A stretch of 64,000 bases of DNA. Source: Hyphomicrobium sp. 99. GTDB taxonomy: Bacteria; Pseudomonadota; Alphaproteobacteria; Rhizobiales; Hyphomicrobiaceae. Position 1 is the first letter of the stretch. The number at the start of each line of letters is the position of its first letter. Positions 1 to 8,273 of the stretch are shown piece by piece. Below the pieces are notes generated by a model that was given only the letters and a program-made list of their open reading frames with translations, did not search any database and was not told where the DNA came from. A program made the translations under genes and the position numbers. The stretch is from contig NZ_KQ031382.1 in the NCBI RefSeq assembly GCF_000384335.2, forward strand, positions 310,001 through 374,000, in the 5' to 3' direction.

Positions 1-1
1 T

Positions 2-610
2 GGCGGCTGGCTTGCAAAGGGGCTCGGACCAGCGGGATTCAAGCCGGAAGATATCGACATCGTCCTGGTGAGCCACGGCCATCTCGACCACGTCGGCGGC
101 ATCATTGAAAACGGTAAGCCACTCTTCCCCAATGCACGCTACGTCATCGGCGGCATCGAGCACAACTTCTGGGCGCCCGAAGGCAAATTCTCTGGCGAAA
201 TGGAAAAGTTGGCAAGTATCTACCGGGCCAATACGGTTCCTGTTGCCGGCAAATTGACGTTCATCAAACCAGGCGACGACGTCGTGACCGGCATTCGCGC
301 CATCGAAGCCTACGGCCACACGCCCGGGCACCTCGCTTTCATGATCGAGAGTGGTGGCAAGTCCCTATTGTTCTGGGGCGACTGCGCCCACCATCAGGTG
401 GCGTCACTCGCACATCCCGAATGGCACTGCGATTTCGACGCCGACAAAGAGCAGGCCGTCGCAACGCGCCGCCGCATTTTCGATATGGCGGCAACGGATC
501 GCCTGCCGGTCATCGGCTATCACATGCCATTCCCGTCGATCGGGTTCGTAGAGAGGATCGCGCCCGGCAGCTACCGCTGGCTCGCTCACACCTACCAGCT
601 CAACTTGTGA
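2..610 (+). CDS. Metallo-beta-lactamase fold hydrolase (5' end outside window)
   Basis: C-terminal 202 residues of a metallo-beta-lactamase superfamily hydrolase. The reading frame is open from base 2, so the gene begins before the window; the GTG at 68 is an internal valine just before the metal-binding motif SHGHLDHVGG. Further ligand-type residues are visible: HTPGH around residue 107 of the visible part, an Asp in FWGDCAHH, and GYHMPFP near the C-terminus. This pattern fits the lactonase/glyoxalase II-like branch, and a secreted or cytoplasmic location cannot be judged without the N-terminus. The substrate is unknown; quorum-lactonase activity should not be assumed. It converges on the VOC gene, with a hairpin between them. 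Confidence 0.85.
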   Translation, partial: GGWLAKGLGPAGFKPEDIDIVLVSHGHLDHVGGIIENGKPLFPNARYVIGGIEHNFWAPEGKFSGEMEKLASIYRANTVPVAGKLTFIKPGDDVVTGIRAIEAYGHTPGHLAFMIESGGKSLLFWGDCAHHQVASLAHPEWHCDFDADKEQAVATRRRIFDMAATDRLPVIGYHMPFPSIGFVERIAPGSYRWLAHTYQLNL

Positions 611-644
611 CGCCTGCGGATGATTATTCCGGCAGGTGCGTCAC
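607..644. terminator. Convergent hairpin between MBL and VOC genes
   Basis: GTGACGC (607-613) pairs with GCGTCAC (638-644), and CTGC (614-617) pairs with GCAG (632-635), leaving a two-base bulge and a 14-nt loop. It overlaps both gene ends. There is no long T run, so it is a possible bidirectional terminator rather than a textbook one. Confidence 0.45.
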
Positions 645-1016
645 GGCCTCGATGTTGTGTCCGTCGGGGTCGATGACGAAGCCACCGTAATAGTTGGCAT
701 GATAATGCGGCCGGAGCCCCGGCGGCCCGTTGTCCTTGCCGCCCGCGGCAATCGCCGCATCGTAGAAGGCTTGAACTTCCGCCCGGTTTTGCGCGGCAAA
801 AGCGACGTGCAGACGCCCCTGCAACGGCGAGCCGGTCCCGATCCAGAACTGCGGACGCTCGCGCCCGAAGCCCGCGTAGCCGTCGTCATCCTCTTCCGAG
901 AACTTCATTTCCTTGAGGAGCACGATACCGAGCGGCGCCAGTGCCTTCGTGTAAAAATTCAGCGACCGCTTGTAGTCGGTAATCGGGAAACCGATGTGAT
1001 CGAGAATATCCAGCAC
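624..1016 (-). CDS. VOC (glyoxalase/bleomycin-resistance fold) protein
   Basis: A 130-residue single-domain vicinal-oxygen-chelate protein. The N-terminus LDHIGFPITDYKRSLNFY and the C-terminal FVIDPDGHNIEAV are typical of the lactoylglutathione lyase-like branch; His in LDH, His in RLHVAF and Glu in NIEA are likely metal-side residues. GTG start at 1016, supported by AGGAG at 1023-1027 six bases upstream. It is the last gene downstream of sdhB, separated by 45 bp, so it may be co-transcribed with the sdh operon. The substrate is not known; many such proteins are detoxification enzymes or have no assigned reaction. Confidence 0.85.
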   Translation of the reverse strand: MLDILDHIGFPITDYKRSLNFYTKALAPLGIVLLKEMKFSEEDDDGYAGFGRERPQFWIGTGSPLQGRLHVAFAAQNRAEVQAFYDAAIAAGGKDNGPPGLRPHYHANYYGGFVIDPDGHNIEAVTHLPE

Positions 1017-1061
1017 GAGGGGCTCCTATCGACTGGCTGATCTGATCGACGGCGAGAACGA

Positions 1062-1841
1062 TTAGACGCGGCGTTCCACCATCAGCTTTTTCAGTTCCGC
1101 AATGGCTTTGGCAGGCGATAGCCCTTTCGGGCACGCCTTCGCGCAGTTCATGATCGTGTGGCAGCGATAGAGGCGGAACGGATCTTCAAGATTGTCGAGC
1201 CGTTCGCCTGTCGCTTCATCGCGGCTGTCGATAACCCAGCGATACGCCTGCAATAGAATCGCCGGACCGAGATAGCGGTCCGAGTTCCACCAATAGCTCG
1301 GGCACGAAGCCGAACAGCAGGCGCAAAGAATACACTCGTACAGACCGTCGAGCTTCTCGCGATCGTCGCGCGACTGCCGCCACTCTTTCGGCGGCGTCGG
1401 CGTATCCGTCTTGAGCCACGGCTCGATGGAGGCATGCTGCGCGTAGAAGTTCGTGAGATCGGGGACGAGGTCCTTCACGACCTGCATGTGCGGCAGCGGA
1501 TAGACCTTTACAGCGCCCTTGACCTCTTCGATGCTCTTCAAGCACGCGAGCGTGTTCGTGCCGTCGATGTTCATCGAGCACGAGCCGCAGATGCCTTCGC
1601 GGCACGAGCGGCGGAACGTCAACGTCGGGTCGATCTCGTTCTTGATCTTGATGAGCGCGTCGAGCACCATCGGCCCGCACTGCTTCTGATCGATATGGTA
1701 GGTGTCGATGCGCGGGTTCCGGGCGTCGTCCGGGTTCCAGCGATAGATGCGGAATTCCTTCCAATCGCCGCCATGGTCCGGCTTGTTCCAGGTCTTGCCC
1801 TCGGAAATCTTCGAATTTTTTGGAAGCGTGAGCTGAACCAT
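1062..1841 (-). CDS. sdhB: Succinate dehydrogenase iron-sulfur subunit
   Basis: Iron-sulfur subunit (259 aa) of respiratory complex II, passing electrons from the FAD of SdhA to the membrane subunits. The [2Fe-2S] cysteines are seen in CREGICGSC and the later NTLAC; the ferredoxin-like half has [16 protein letters not shown] and [15 protein letters not shown] for the [4Fe-4S] and [3Fe-4S] clusters. Length and start fit the family. It is the distal sdh gene and, unusually, is separated from sdhA by a 200-codon hypothetical gene on the same strand. Confidence 0.98.
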   Translation of the reverse strand: MVQLTLPKNSKISEGKTWNKPDHGGDWKEFRIYRWNPDDARNPRIDTYHIDQKQCGPMVLDALIKIKNEIDPTLTFRRSCREGICGSCSMNIDGTNTLACLKSIEEVKGAVKVYPLPHMQVVKDLVPDLTNFYAQHASIEPWLKTDTPTPPKEWRQSRDDREKLDGLYECILCACCSASCPSYWWNSDRYLGPAILLQAYRWVIDSRDEATGERLDNLEDPFRLYRCHTIMNCAKACPKGLSPAKAIAELKKLMVERRV

Positions 1842-1945
1842 GAGACTTCGGGGTCCCGTCTGCGGAGGAATGAACTGTCCAGTGACAGAAGCTTGAACAG
1901 GCCCCCAGTGTCAACATGCGGGACCGCCGCGCGCGGTTCTTTCGC

Positions 1946-2545
1946 TTAACCGGCCTTCTGGTGCTTCTTGAGTTCGCGGACGAGGGCTATCAGCTGATCG
2001 GCGATCTCGCTCCCCGTATCGACGGCGACACGCAGCGGCACCCGCGACTGAATAATTTCGTTGAGCCGCTCCTGCTGCTCGCCGAAACCGAAAAAGATCT
2101 CTTCCGGTGCGTCGATATCGCCGTCCTCGATGGCCGTCATTACGTCGAAGGCATTCTGGGCAGCCAGAACGAGCATCGACGCGATATCGTTCATCAGTTG
2201 CAGATAAAGGCGTTGGGCGTCGGCCCTAATGCGCTGGCCGTGCACCCCGAACTTGAGCGGCGCCGAGGCCTGCCCGCCTTCGCCAGCAAACACGCGCGGG
2301 TGACGCTGAAAGCGCCTGAAAATCTCGGAGAGCCCGATACAGCACGTTTCGAGATCGCGAAGCGCAGCCCCCGTTTTGCGCTTGGTTCGCGTCCGTGTCG
2401 CGAGCTTCCCCTGCCCCGACCAGTTGATCGAAGCAATCGACGCGACGGCTCCGAGCGCCGCCAGCGCCGGCAAGACCGCCGCGAACGGATCGGGCGACAT
2501 CCGGGTGTCGGTGTCGTCGATGTCGTCTTTCGGAACTTTGCTCAA
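1946..2545 (-). CDS. Hypothetical protein encoded between sdhA and sdhB
   Basis: Unrecognised 199-residue protein. Residues about 21-42 (PFAAVLPALAALGAVASIAS) form a hydrophobic helix, followed by a basic stretch (ATRTRTKRKTGAALRDLE) and a mostly helical, acidic C-terminal half (MTAIEDGDIDAPEEIFFGFG, LIALVRELKKHQKAG). One membrane anchor with a cytoplasmic helical domain is inferred. The start is uncertain: TTG at 2545 has AGGGG about 10 bases upstream, whereas ATG at 2500 has no clear ribosome site. It lies in the sdh transcription unit with 84 bp to sdhA and 104 bp to sdhB. A role in complex II is possible from position only. Confidence 0.7.
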   Translation of the reverse strand: MSKVPKDDIDDTDTRMSPDPFAAVLPALAALGAVASIASINWSGQGKLATRTRTKRKTGAALRDLETCCIGLSEIFRRFQRHPRVFAGEGGQASAPLKFGVHGQRIRADAQRLYLQLMNDIASMLVLAAQNAFDVMTAIEDGDIDAPEEIFFGFGEQQERLNEIIQSRVPLRVAVDTGSEIADQLIALVRELKKHQKAG

Positions 2546-2629
2546 GTCTGGTGCGCCCCTCGATCAGCGGCCGCACCATAGTCGACTTCCGATGACAGCG
2601 CTATTTCTACGCGCGCCATCCAGAACCGC

Positions 2630-4477
2630 TCAATAGACCCGAGCCTTGGGCTCGATGTACTTGACCTCGTTGGTCATCGTCCGTGTGTGCACCGGCCTGT
2701 CGTCGATCGTGACGGTCTTCGTCGCGTAATCGGCCCAGGTGAGCGTATGCTTCATCCAGTTGACGTCATCGCGCTTCGGAAAATCTTCGCGCGCGTGCGC
2801 ACCGCGGCTCTCTTTGCGGTTCTCGGCCCCGACGACCGTCACCGCGGCCTGCGCGATCAGGTTGTCGAATTCAAGCGTCTCGACGAGATCCGAATTCCAG
2901 ACGAGCGAACGATCCGTGACCGAGATATCCTCAGCGTCGCGCCACACCGCGTGGATCTTCTCGATCCCTTCCTTCAGCACCGGCCCGTCGCGGAACACCG
3001 CGCAGTTCGCCTGCATGATCTTCTGCATGCGAAGTCTCAGCGCCGCCGTCGGCGTCGAGCCCTTGGCGTACCGGAAACGGTCGAGACGCGTGAGCGTCGG
3101 TTCATTCGCGTCTTTCGGCAGGTCCGGCTGCATCTCACCCGACTCGATTGTCTCCGCGCAGCGAAGCCCCGCCGCACGGCCGAAAACGACCAGATCGATG
3201 AGCGAATTCGAACCGAGCCGATTGGCGCCATGTACCGAAACGCACGCCGCTTCGCCGATCGCCATCAAGCCCGGCACCACGTGATCGGGATCGCCGTTCT
3301 TCTTCGTCAGAACCTCGCCGTGATAATTCGTCGGTATGCCGCCCATGTTGTAATGGACCGTCGGCAGCACGGGAATCGGCTGTCGCCGCAGATCGACGCC
3401 GGCGAAGACTTTCGCGTTCTCCGTGATGCCCGGCAAACGCTCGGCCAGAATTTTTGGATCGAGATGATCGAGATGCAGATAGATGTGATCGGCTTCCGGT
3501 CCGACGCCCCGGCCCTCACGAATCTCGATCGTCATCGAGCGCGAGACGACATCGCGCGATGCGAGATCCTTGGCGTGCGGAGCATAACGCTCCATGAAGC
3601 GCTCGCCCTTGGAATTCGTCAGATACCCGCCTTCGCCGCGCGCACCCTCGGTGATCAGCACGCCCGCGCCGTAAATGCCCGTCGGGTGGAACTGCACGAA
3701 CTCCATGTCCTGAAGCGGCAACCCAGCGCGCAGAACCATCGCATTGCCATCGCCGGTGCAGGTGTGCGCTGACGTGCACGAGAAATACGTGCGTCCATAT
3801 CCGCCGGTCGCCAGAATGGTCTTCTTGGCGCGGAAACGATGCAGCGTGCCATCGTCGAGATTGAGCGCAATGATCCCGCGGCAGACACCATCGCGGTCCA
3901 TGATCAGATCGAGCGCGAAATACTCGATGAAGAACTCCGCCGACTGGCGCAACGACTGCCCATAAAGGGTGTGCAGCATCGCATGACCGGTGCGATCGGC
4001 AGCCGCGCACGTGCGCTGCGCCGGCGGCCCCTCGCCGTAATCGGTCGTCATGCCGCCGAAGGGCCGCTGATAGATTTTGCCGTCCTCGGTGCGCGAGAAC
4101 GGAACGCCGTAATGCTCGAGCTCGTAAACCGCGGCCGGAGCGTTGCGGCAAAGATATTCGATCGCGTCCTGGTCCCCGAGCCAGTCGGAACCCTTGACGG
4201 TGTCGTACATGTGCCAGCGCCAGTCATCGCGGCCCATGTTGCCGAGCGCGGCGGCAACGCCACCCTGCGCTGCGACGGTGTGCGAACGCGTCGGAAAAAC
4301 CTTCGTCACGCACGCCGTCTTGAGGCCAGCCTCGGCACAGCCGAGCGTCGCCCGAAGTCCCGCGCCACCCGCGCCGACCACGACGACGTCATAGACATGA
4401 TCCTGGACGGGATACGCCTTGCCGACTTGGGAAGGCGCGGCAATCGCACCGTTGGCTTTGCCATTCGCTGCCGACAT
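2630..4477 (-). CDS. sdhA: Succinate dehydrogenase flavoprotein subunit
   Basis: Catalytic flavoprotein (615 aa) of succinate dehydrogenase, oxidising succinate to fumarate. The FAD dinucleotide fold [12 protein letters not shown] is near residue 34, and the covalent flavin-attachment region [10 protein letters not shown] follows near residue 65. The substrate-site motif HPTGIYGAG and the C-terminal [11 protein letters not shown] are present. The N-terminus has a poorly conserved extension before the FAD fold. Five bases separate it from sdhD, so the two are surely co-transcribed in the order sdhC-sdhD-sdhA. Confidence 0.98.
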   Translation of the reverse strand: MSAANGKANGAIAAPSQVGKAYPVQDHVYDVVVVGAGGAGLRATLGCAEAGLKTACVTKVFPTRSHTVAAQGGVAAALGNMGRDDWRWHMYDTVKGSDWLGDQDAIEYLCRNAPAAVYELEHYGVPFSRTEDGKIYQRPFGGMTTDYGEGPPAQRTCAAADRTGHAMLHTLYGQSLRQSAEFFIEYFALDLIMDRDGVCRGIIALNLDDGTLHRFRAKKTILATGGYGRTYFSCTSAHTCTGDGNAMVLRAGLPLQDMEFVQFHPTGIYGAGVLITEGARGEGGYLTNSKGERFMERYAPHAKDLASRDVVSRSMTIEIREGRGVGPEADHIYLHLDHLDPKILAERLPGITENAKVFAGVDLRRQPIPVLPTVHYNMGGIPTNYHGEVLTKKNGDPDHVVPGLMAIGEAACVSVHGANRLGSNSLIDLVVFGRAAGLRCAETIESGEMQPDLPKDANEPTLTRLDRFRYAKGSTPTAALRLRMQKIMQANCAVFRDGPVLKEGIEKIHAVWRDAEDISVTDRSLVWNSDLVETLEFDNLIAQAAVTVVGAENRKESRGAHAREDFPKRDDVNWMKHTLTWADYATKTVTIDDRPVHTRTMTNEVKYIEPKARVY

Positions 4478-4482
4478 CAGGC

Positions 4483-4866
4483 TCAGGCTCCAAAACTCAG
4501 TTTCAAGACGGCGAACACGCTCGCGAGCGCGATGAAGATCGCGAAGAACGTATTCAGCACGAGCGCCGCAAGCTTCGGCCCTTCCTCGTGCACGTAGTCC
4601 TCAATGATCGTTTGCATGCCGAGCCGCATGTGGATCGTGCCCGACAGGATCAGCGCCAGCAATGCGAGCGCAATCAGCGGATGCGCGAGCTTCTGGCGAA
4701 CGGTCGCGTAATCGGCGCCGAGCAGCGACGCGATCAGCCAAACCAGAAAGGCACCGAGAAACACGTTGGCGATTGCCGTAACGCGCTGCTTCCAGAAGTG
4801 GTCGGCACCTTCTTTCGCCGACCCGAGATAGCGAACTTTCTTGAGCGGCGTGCGCATCGTTTTCAT
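4483..4866 (-). CDS. sdhD: Succinate dehydrogenase membrane anchor subunit D
   Basis: Small hydrophobic anchor subunit, 127 aa from the ATG at 4866 ([20 protein letters not shown]). It has three membrane helices, at about residues 32-52, 62-82 and 100-122. The segment [18 protein letters not shown] carries the conserved His region near the heme and quinone site. The start codon overlaps the sdhC stop by one base (TGATG), indicating translational coupling. A longer upstream reading frame exists but would run into sdhC and was rejected. Confidence 0.94.
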   Translation of the reverse strand: MKTMRTPLKKVRYLGSAKEGADHFWKQRVTAIANVFLGAFLVWLIASLLGADYATVRQKLAHPLIALALLALILSGTIHMRLGMQTIIEDYVHEEGPKLAALVLNTFFAIFIALASVFAVLKLSFGA

Positions 4867-5276
4867 CAGATGCCCCCGAGAGCGACGAACGCCCAGATGA
4901 TGGCGGTCAGCGCGAAAGACGCAGCGAGCGTCCCCCACGAAAGAATATCGATCGTCCGGAGATCATAGCCGTGGCCGGTGTCCCAGATGAAATGACGCAG
5001 CCCGCCCATCATATGGTGCATCAAGACCCAGGTGTATCCGAGGAGCACGACCTTGCCGGGCCAAGTGGCGAACCAGCTCAAGACGTAATTGTAATAGTCA
5101 GGCCCGGAGGCGGCCGCGATCAGCCACCAGGCGAGCAGCAGCGAACCGGCATACAGCGCCGCTCCCGTGATGCGATGCATGATCGACATCACCATATTGA
5201 TGAGCGGAGAATAGATTTGAAGGTGTGGCGAGAGCGGCCGCTCGGGTCGCACGCCGCGGCCTGATGTGGCTTCCAT
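4866..5276 (-). CDS. sdhC: Succinate dehydrogenase cytochrome b556 subunit
   Basis: First gene of the sdh operon, 136 aa. RPLSPHLQIYSP near residue 14 and SIMHRITGAALY near residue 31 are the SdhC signatures (quinone-site Ser and Arg). HHMMGGLRHFIWDTGHG near residue 86 holds the heme-ligand His region. Three transmembrane helices are evident. Together with SdhD it anchors complex II and reduces ubiquinone. The operon promoter must lie in the 122 bp between this gene and the SodC-like gene. Confidence 0.96.
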   Translation of the reverse strand: MEATSGRGVRPERPLSPHLQIYSPLINMVMSIMHRITGAALYAGSLLLAWWLIAAASGPDYYNYVLSWFATWPGKVVLLGYTWVLMHHMMGGLRHFIWDTGHGYDLRTIDILSWGTLAASFALTAIIWAFVALGGI

Positions 5277-5398
5277 CGGACGTCCTTCTGGTGCGTGTGT
5301 AGCAAACGTGTAACGGCTCGAAGCGAGCGCGGCAATTCGCCAAATGCCACAGAGACTAGGGCGAGGCCAGCGAATTGACGATCGCTTCGAAGAACAGC

Positions 5399-5926
5399 CT
5401 ACTGCGATTTGAGAACGCCGCAGGCAACCCGCGAACCGGCATTCCCGTCCGGATCGGTCTGATAATCGTCGGCCTTTTCGAACAATACGAGCGATGACCC
5501 GTCCGCATCGAAAAGCGTGTCTTCGGTTTCTTTGCTGAGGTGTAGATAGGGACTGAGAACCTCGGCCAAAGCCGTGCCGTCCGCTCCTGCGACCACATTC
5601 GGCAGATCTCCGGCCATCGGACCCTCCTCAGTGAGGAAGCCATGCTTGGCCCCGAGCGGATTATAGATGGCGCCAGCTGACGAAAAATCGCCTTCGCATT
5701 TGCCGGCTTCATGTAAATGCAAGCCGTGTGCGCCCGGCGCCAATCCTTTCAGGTCGAACTTCAAGAGCACGCCCGCGGCGATTTCCGTTAGCGTGATGGT
5801 GCCGGCGCTGGTGCCATTGGCGAGCTTGATCTCGGCAACCGCCGTCTCGCCTATGGCTTCCGCCTCGTGAGATGCCGCAAAGAGAAAGATCGCCGCCGCC
5901 GCGGCCGCCGTCTTTGTGATTTTCAT
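5399..5926 (-). CDS. SodC-like (Cu/Zn superoxide dismutase fold) protein lacking several metal ligands
   Basis: 175 residues with an N-terminal signal peptide (to about residue 24, AASHEAEA) and a clear Cu/Zn SOD beta-barrel: HGLHLHEAGKC, NPLGAKHGF, AGDLPN, LFDADGSSLVLF and RVACGVL. The disulfide cysteines and the HLH pair are present. However, three usual metal ligands are replaced: the bridging His of GGH is GAI, the zinc His of GPHAGDLP is GPMAGDLP, and the fourth copper His of LVIH is LVLF. One zinc His (AKHG) and the Asp of GDLP remain. Normal dismutase activity is therefore doubtful. It is a periplasmic protein downstream-facing the sdh operon. Confidence 0.88.
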   Translation of the reverse strand: MKITKTAAAAAAIFLFAASHEAEAIGETAVAEIKLANGTSAGTITLTEIAAGVLLKFDLKGLAPGAHGLHLHEAGKCEGDFSSAGAIYNPLGAKHGFLTEEGPMAGDLPNVVAGADGTALAEVLSPYLHLSKETEDTLFDADGSSLVLFEKADDYQTDPDGNAGSRVACGVLKSQ

Positions 5927-5995
5927 GCGACTGCTCCCCTTACGCGCCGCCGGACGGCCCTGTCCCCCCGAGCGGCTACACGGTAGCCGGTTCGA

Positions 5996-7060
5996 TCACG
6001 CCCGGCGAGGCAGGACAAGCCACGTATCGAGATCGAGGACAACCCCCTCGGCATACTCCCCGGTCGGGGTTTTGAGCGGCAGCGACGCGCAATCCTGATT
6101 TTTGACCCCGACGAGCCGCACCCTGAGCGCGCCGACGTCCTTCCGGCCCGGTATCTCGGCTTTCTCGAGCACCTCAGACCAGGCGTAGATCGTATCCCCG
6201 GCAAAGGTCGGAGCCACATGGCGGCCGCCGTTGATCGCGGCGAGATGAAACGCGTTGCCGAGACCGTTGTAGGAAAGCGCCCTGACGAGCGAGATCACGA
6301 CGCCGCCATAGACGATCCGCTTGCCGAAGCGTCCCTTCGACTCTGTGTGCTGATTGAAGTGCACCTTCGCGGTGTTCTGATAAAGCCGCGTTGCCGTCTG
6401 ATGCTCGGCTTCCTCGAGCGTCATGCCATCGACGTGGTCGATCTTCTCGCCGGGCTCATAATCGTCCCAGCGATGCGGCGATCCCGAGAGAGCGTAATCG
6501 TACTTGCTGACGTCGATCTGCGGCACCGCGCGGGCGAGATCCTGCGGATCGACGCGTTCGGGGAGCTTCGGAACGACGGCTTCGGGTGCGGGCGAGCCTT
6601 TCGAACGCTTGCGCACCATCACCCAGCGGCAATACTCGAGCACTGTCTCGCCGTGCTGGTTGCGGCCTGTCGAGCGGACATAAACGGTGCCCGTCTCGCC
6701 GTTGGAATTTTCCTTGAGGCCAATCACTTCCGACGTCGAGGAGAGCGTATCGCCCGGATAAACCGGCTTCAGAAACCGGCAATCGGCATAGCCGAGGTTG
6801 GCGATGGCATTGAGCGAGATATCCGGCGTCGTCTTTCCAAAGACGACATGAAACGTCAGCATGTCGTCGAGCGGCGCCTTCGGATATCCGATCGCCGTCG
6901 CGAAGGTGTCAGCCGATTGAACGGCAAAGCGCGAGCCGTAAAGCGCCGTATAGAGCGCGACGTCGCCGTCGGTGACGGTGCGCGGCGTCGCGTGATTGAT
7001 GACTTGGCCGAATGTGAAATCTTCGAAGAAATTGCCTGCGTTGGTCTTTGTTCCGGCCAT
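5996..7060 (-). CDS. mch: Mesaconyl-CoA hydratase (MaoC family)
   Basis: 354-residue double hot-dog MaoC-family protein matching the mesaconyl-C1-CoA (2-methylfumaryl-CoA) hydratase of the ethylmalonyl-CoA pathway, which interconverts mesaconyl-CoA and beta-methylmalyl-CoA. Recognisable segments are GNFFEDFTFGQ at the start, ALYTALYGSRF, RFLKPVYPGDTL, and in the second half RIVYGGVVISL with APTFAGDTIYAW. A GGCGGGGA ribosome site precedes the ATG. The downstream position relative to a CitE-family malyl-CoA enzyme (143 bp) supports the pathway assignment. In methylotrophs the symbol mch is also used for a cyclohydrolase, which this is not. Confidence 0.87.
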   Translation of the reverse strand: MAGTKTNAGNFFEDFTFGQVINHATPRTVTDGDVALYTALYGSRFAVQSADTFATAIGYPKAPLDDMLTFHVVFGKTTPDISLNAIANLGYADCRFLKPVYPGDTLSSTSEVIGLKENSNGETGTVYVRSTGRNQHGETVLEYCRWVMVRKRSKGSPAPEAVVPKLPERVDPQDLARAVPQIDVSKYDYALSGSPHRWDDYEPGEKIDHVDGMTLEEAEHQTATRLYQNTAKVHFNQHTESKGRFGKRIVYGGVVISLVRALSYNGLGNAFHLAAINGGRHVAPTFAGDTIYAWSEVLEKAEIPGRKDVGALRVRLVGVKNQDCASLPLKTPTGEYAEGVVLDLDTWLVLPRRA

Positions 7061-7203
7061 CGTCCCCGCCCTGAATTTTCGGGAAGCCCAAAAATTGGGC
7101 TTCGGCTGTTCACGCCTTTTTCGGGATGTCCAACCCGAACCGCAACTTTTTTCGCCGATTGAGGACGCGCCCTAGGGCCGCAGAAGGGCCGGGGAACCCA
7201 TGC

Positions 7204-8103
7204 TCAGAACCAGGGCTCTTCCACTTTGGAGCGGGCGCTGATCGCCTCGGCGATCGCCGCCACCCGCTTCGCCATGACGAGGTGCAGCCGTTCCACCATG
7301 CGGCCCTCGACCGTGATGACGCCCTTGCGCGCATTCTCCGGCTCTTCGAAAGCCTTGATGATCTTGCGCGCCCACGCAATTTCATCACCCGTCGGCGAAA
7401 AGACCTCGTTGCAAGGCACCACCTGCGACGGATGGATGAGCGTTTTGCCGTCCATCCCGAGCGTTCTGCCGTGCTCGCACTCCGCCCGAAACCCGAGATC
7501 GTCCTTAAAATCGTTGTACACGCCATCAATGACGTCGAGGCCGTAAGCCCTGGCCGCAACGAGCGTCATCGCGAGCCACGGAACGACCGCGAACCGGTTG
7601 CTGCTGGCCAGGGCCCTGCTTTCCTTCAAAAGATCGTTCGTGCCGAGCACGAAACAGGAGAGCCGGTTATCGGGATCGGGGCCGCACGCCGCGATTTCCT
7701 TGGCATTGATGATGCCCATCGGCGTCTCGATCATCGCCCAAAGCCTGATCCGCGGATCGGCTTCCGCCGCCTTCACGACCTTCGCCGTGCCGGTTATGTC
7801 GCCCGCCGTTGAAACCTTCGGAATGAGGATAGCGTCCGGGACGGCCGCGATCGCCGCATGAAGATCGGCCATGCCCCACGGCGTTTCGATCGGGTTGACG
7901 CGCAGGACAACCTCTCGCGATCCGAAGCCCGCCTCGTGGATGGCGGCCGTCGCCTGATTACGCGCCTTTTCCTTGTTTGCAGGAGCAACCGAGTCTTCGA
8001 GATCGATGATGATCGCGTCCGCCGGCAGCGTCCGGGCTTTCTCCAGCGCTCGCTCGTTGTCGCCCGGAAGATAAAGGACGCTGCGTCTCGGTCTCATAAC
8101 CAT
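7204..8103 (-). CDS. CitE-family malyl-CoA lyase / (3S)-malyl-CoA thioesterase
   Basis: 299-residue HpcH/HpaI (CitE-like) TIM-barrel enzyme. RPRRSVLYLPGDNERALEKA opens the barrel; IIDLEDSVAP carries the Mg-binding acidic pair; REVVLRVNP, the Glu of AMIETPMGI and KTLIHPSQV are the other hallmark segments. The ATG at 8103 is chosen because GGAG lies seven bases upstream; an in-frame GTG/ATG further up adds residues with no conservation. Candidates are L-malyl/beta-methylmalyl-CoA lyase or the (3S)-malyl-CoA thioesterase (Mcl2-type); the short length without the Mcl1-type N-terminus slightly favours the thioesterase. It heads a probable two-gene unit with the mesaconyl-CoA hydratase. Confidence 0.82.
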   Translation of the reverse strand: MVMRPRRSVLYLPGDNERALEKARTLPADAIIIDLEDSVAPANKEKARNQATAAIHEAGFGSREVVLRVNPIETPWGMADLHAAIAAVPDAILIPKVSTAGDITGTAKVVKAAEADPRIRLWAMIETPMGIINAKEIAACGPDPDNRLSCFVLGTNDLLKESRALASSNRFAVVPWLAMTLVAARAYGLDVIDGVYNDFKDDLGFRAECEHGRTLGMDGKTLIHPSQVVPCNEVFSPTGDEIAWARKIIKAFEEPENARKGVITVEGRMVERLHLVMAKRVAAIAEAISARSKVEEPWF

Positions 8104-8273
8104 TGCAAAACTCCGAGATGAATTCCCCCAATTGTGCAACGCACCATCCTGCTTTGCAACCTTGGGGGCGCCGCTGGTTGCAGAGGTTTCACATGAATCA
8201 AAGTGCTCCCGCTGGGTACCTCTCCCGCGTACTGGTATAGGACACCAGTCCCTCCAACGTTCTTTTCGGCCTC
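8104..8273. promoter_or_regulatory. Divergent promoter region, CitE-family gene / pyridoxal kinase
   Basis: 170-bp intergenic region serving two divergent genes. It has the long inverted repeat CCCCCAA (8125-8131) / TTGGGGG (8162-8168). TTGCAA palindromes sit at 8103-8108 (touching the CitE start codon) and 8154-8159, with TTGTGCAA at 8132-8139. Nearer the kinase is ACTGGT (8231-8236) / ACCAGT (8244-8249). These are candidate operators; no convincing -35/-10 pair was assigned. Confidence 0.45.

Noticed and set aside
2..610. Assigning the first gene as a quorum-sensing lactonase
   Set aside because: Only generic metallo-beta-lactamase motifs are visible and the N-terminus is missing.
2687..3772. 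361-codon plus-strand open frame opposite sdhA
   Set aside because: Arg/His-rich shadow of the conserved sdhA gene with no ribosome site or domain.
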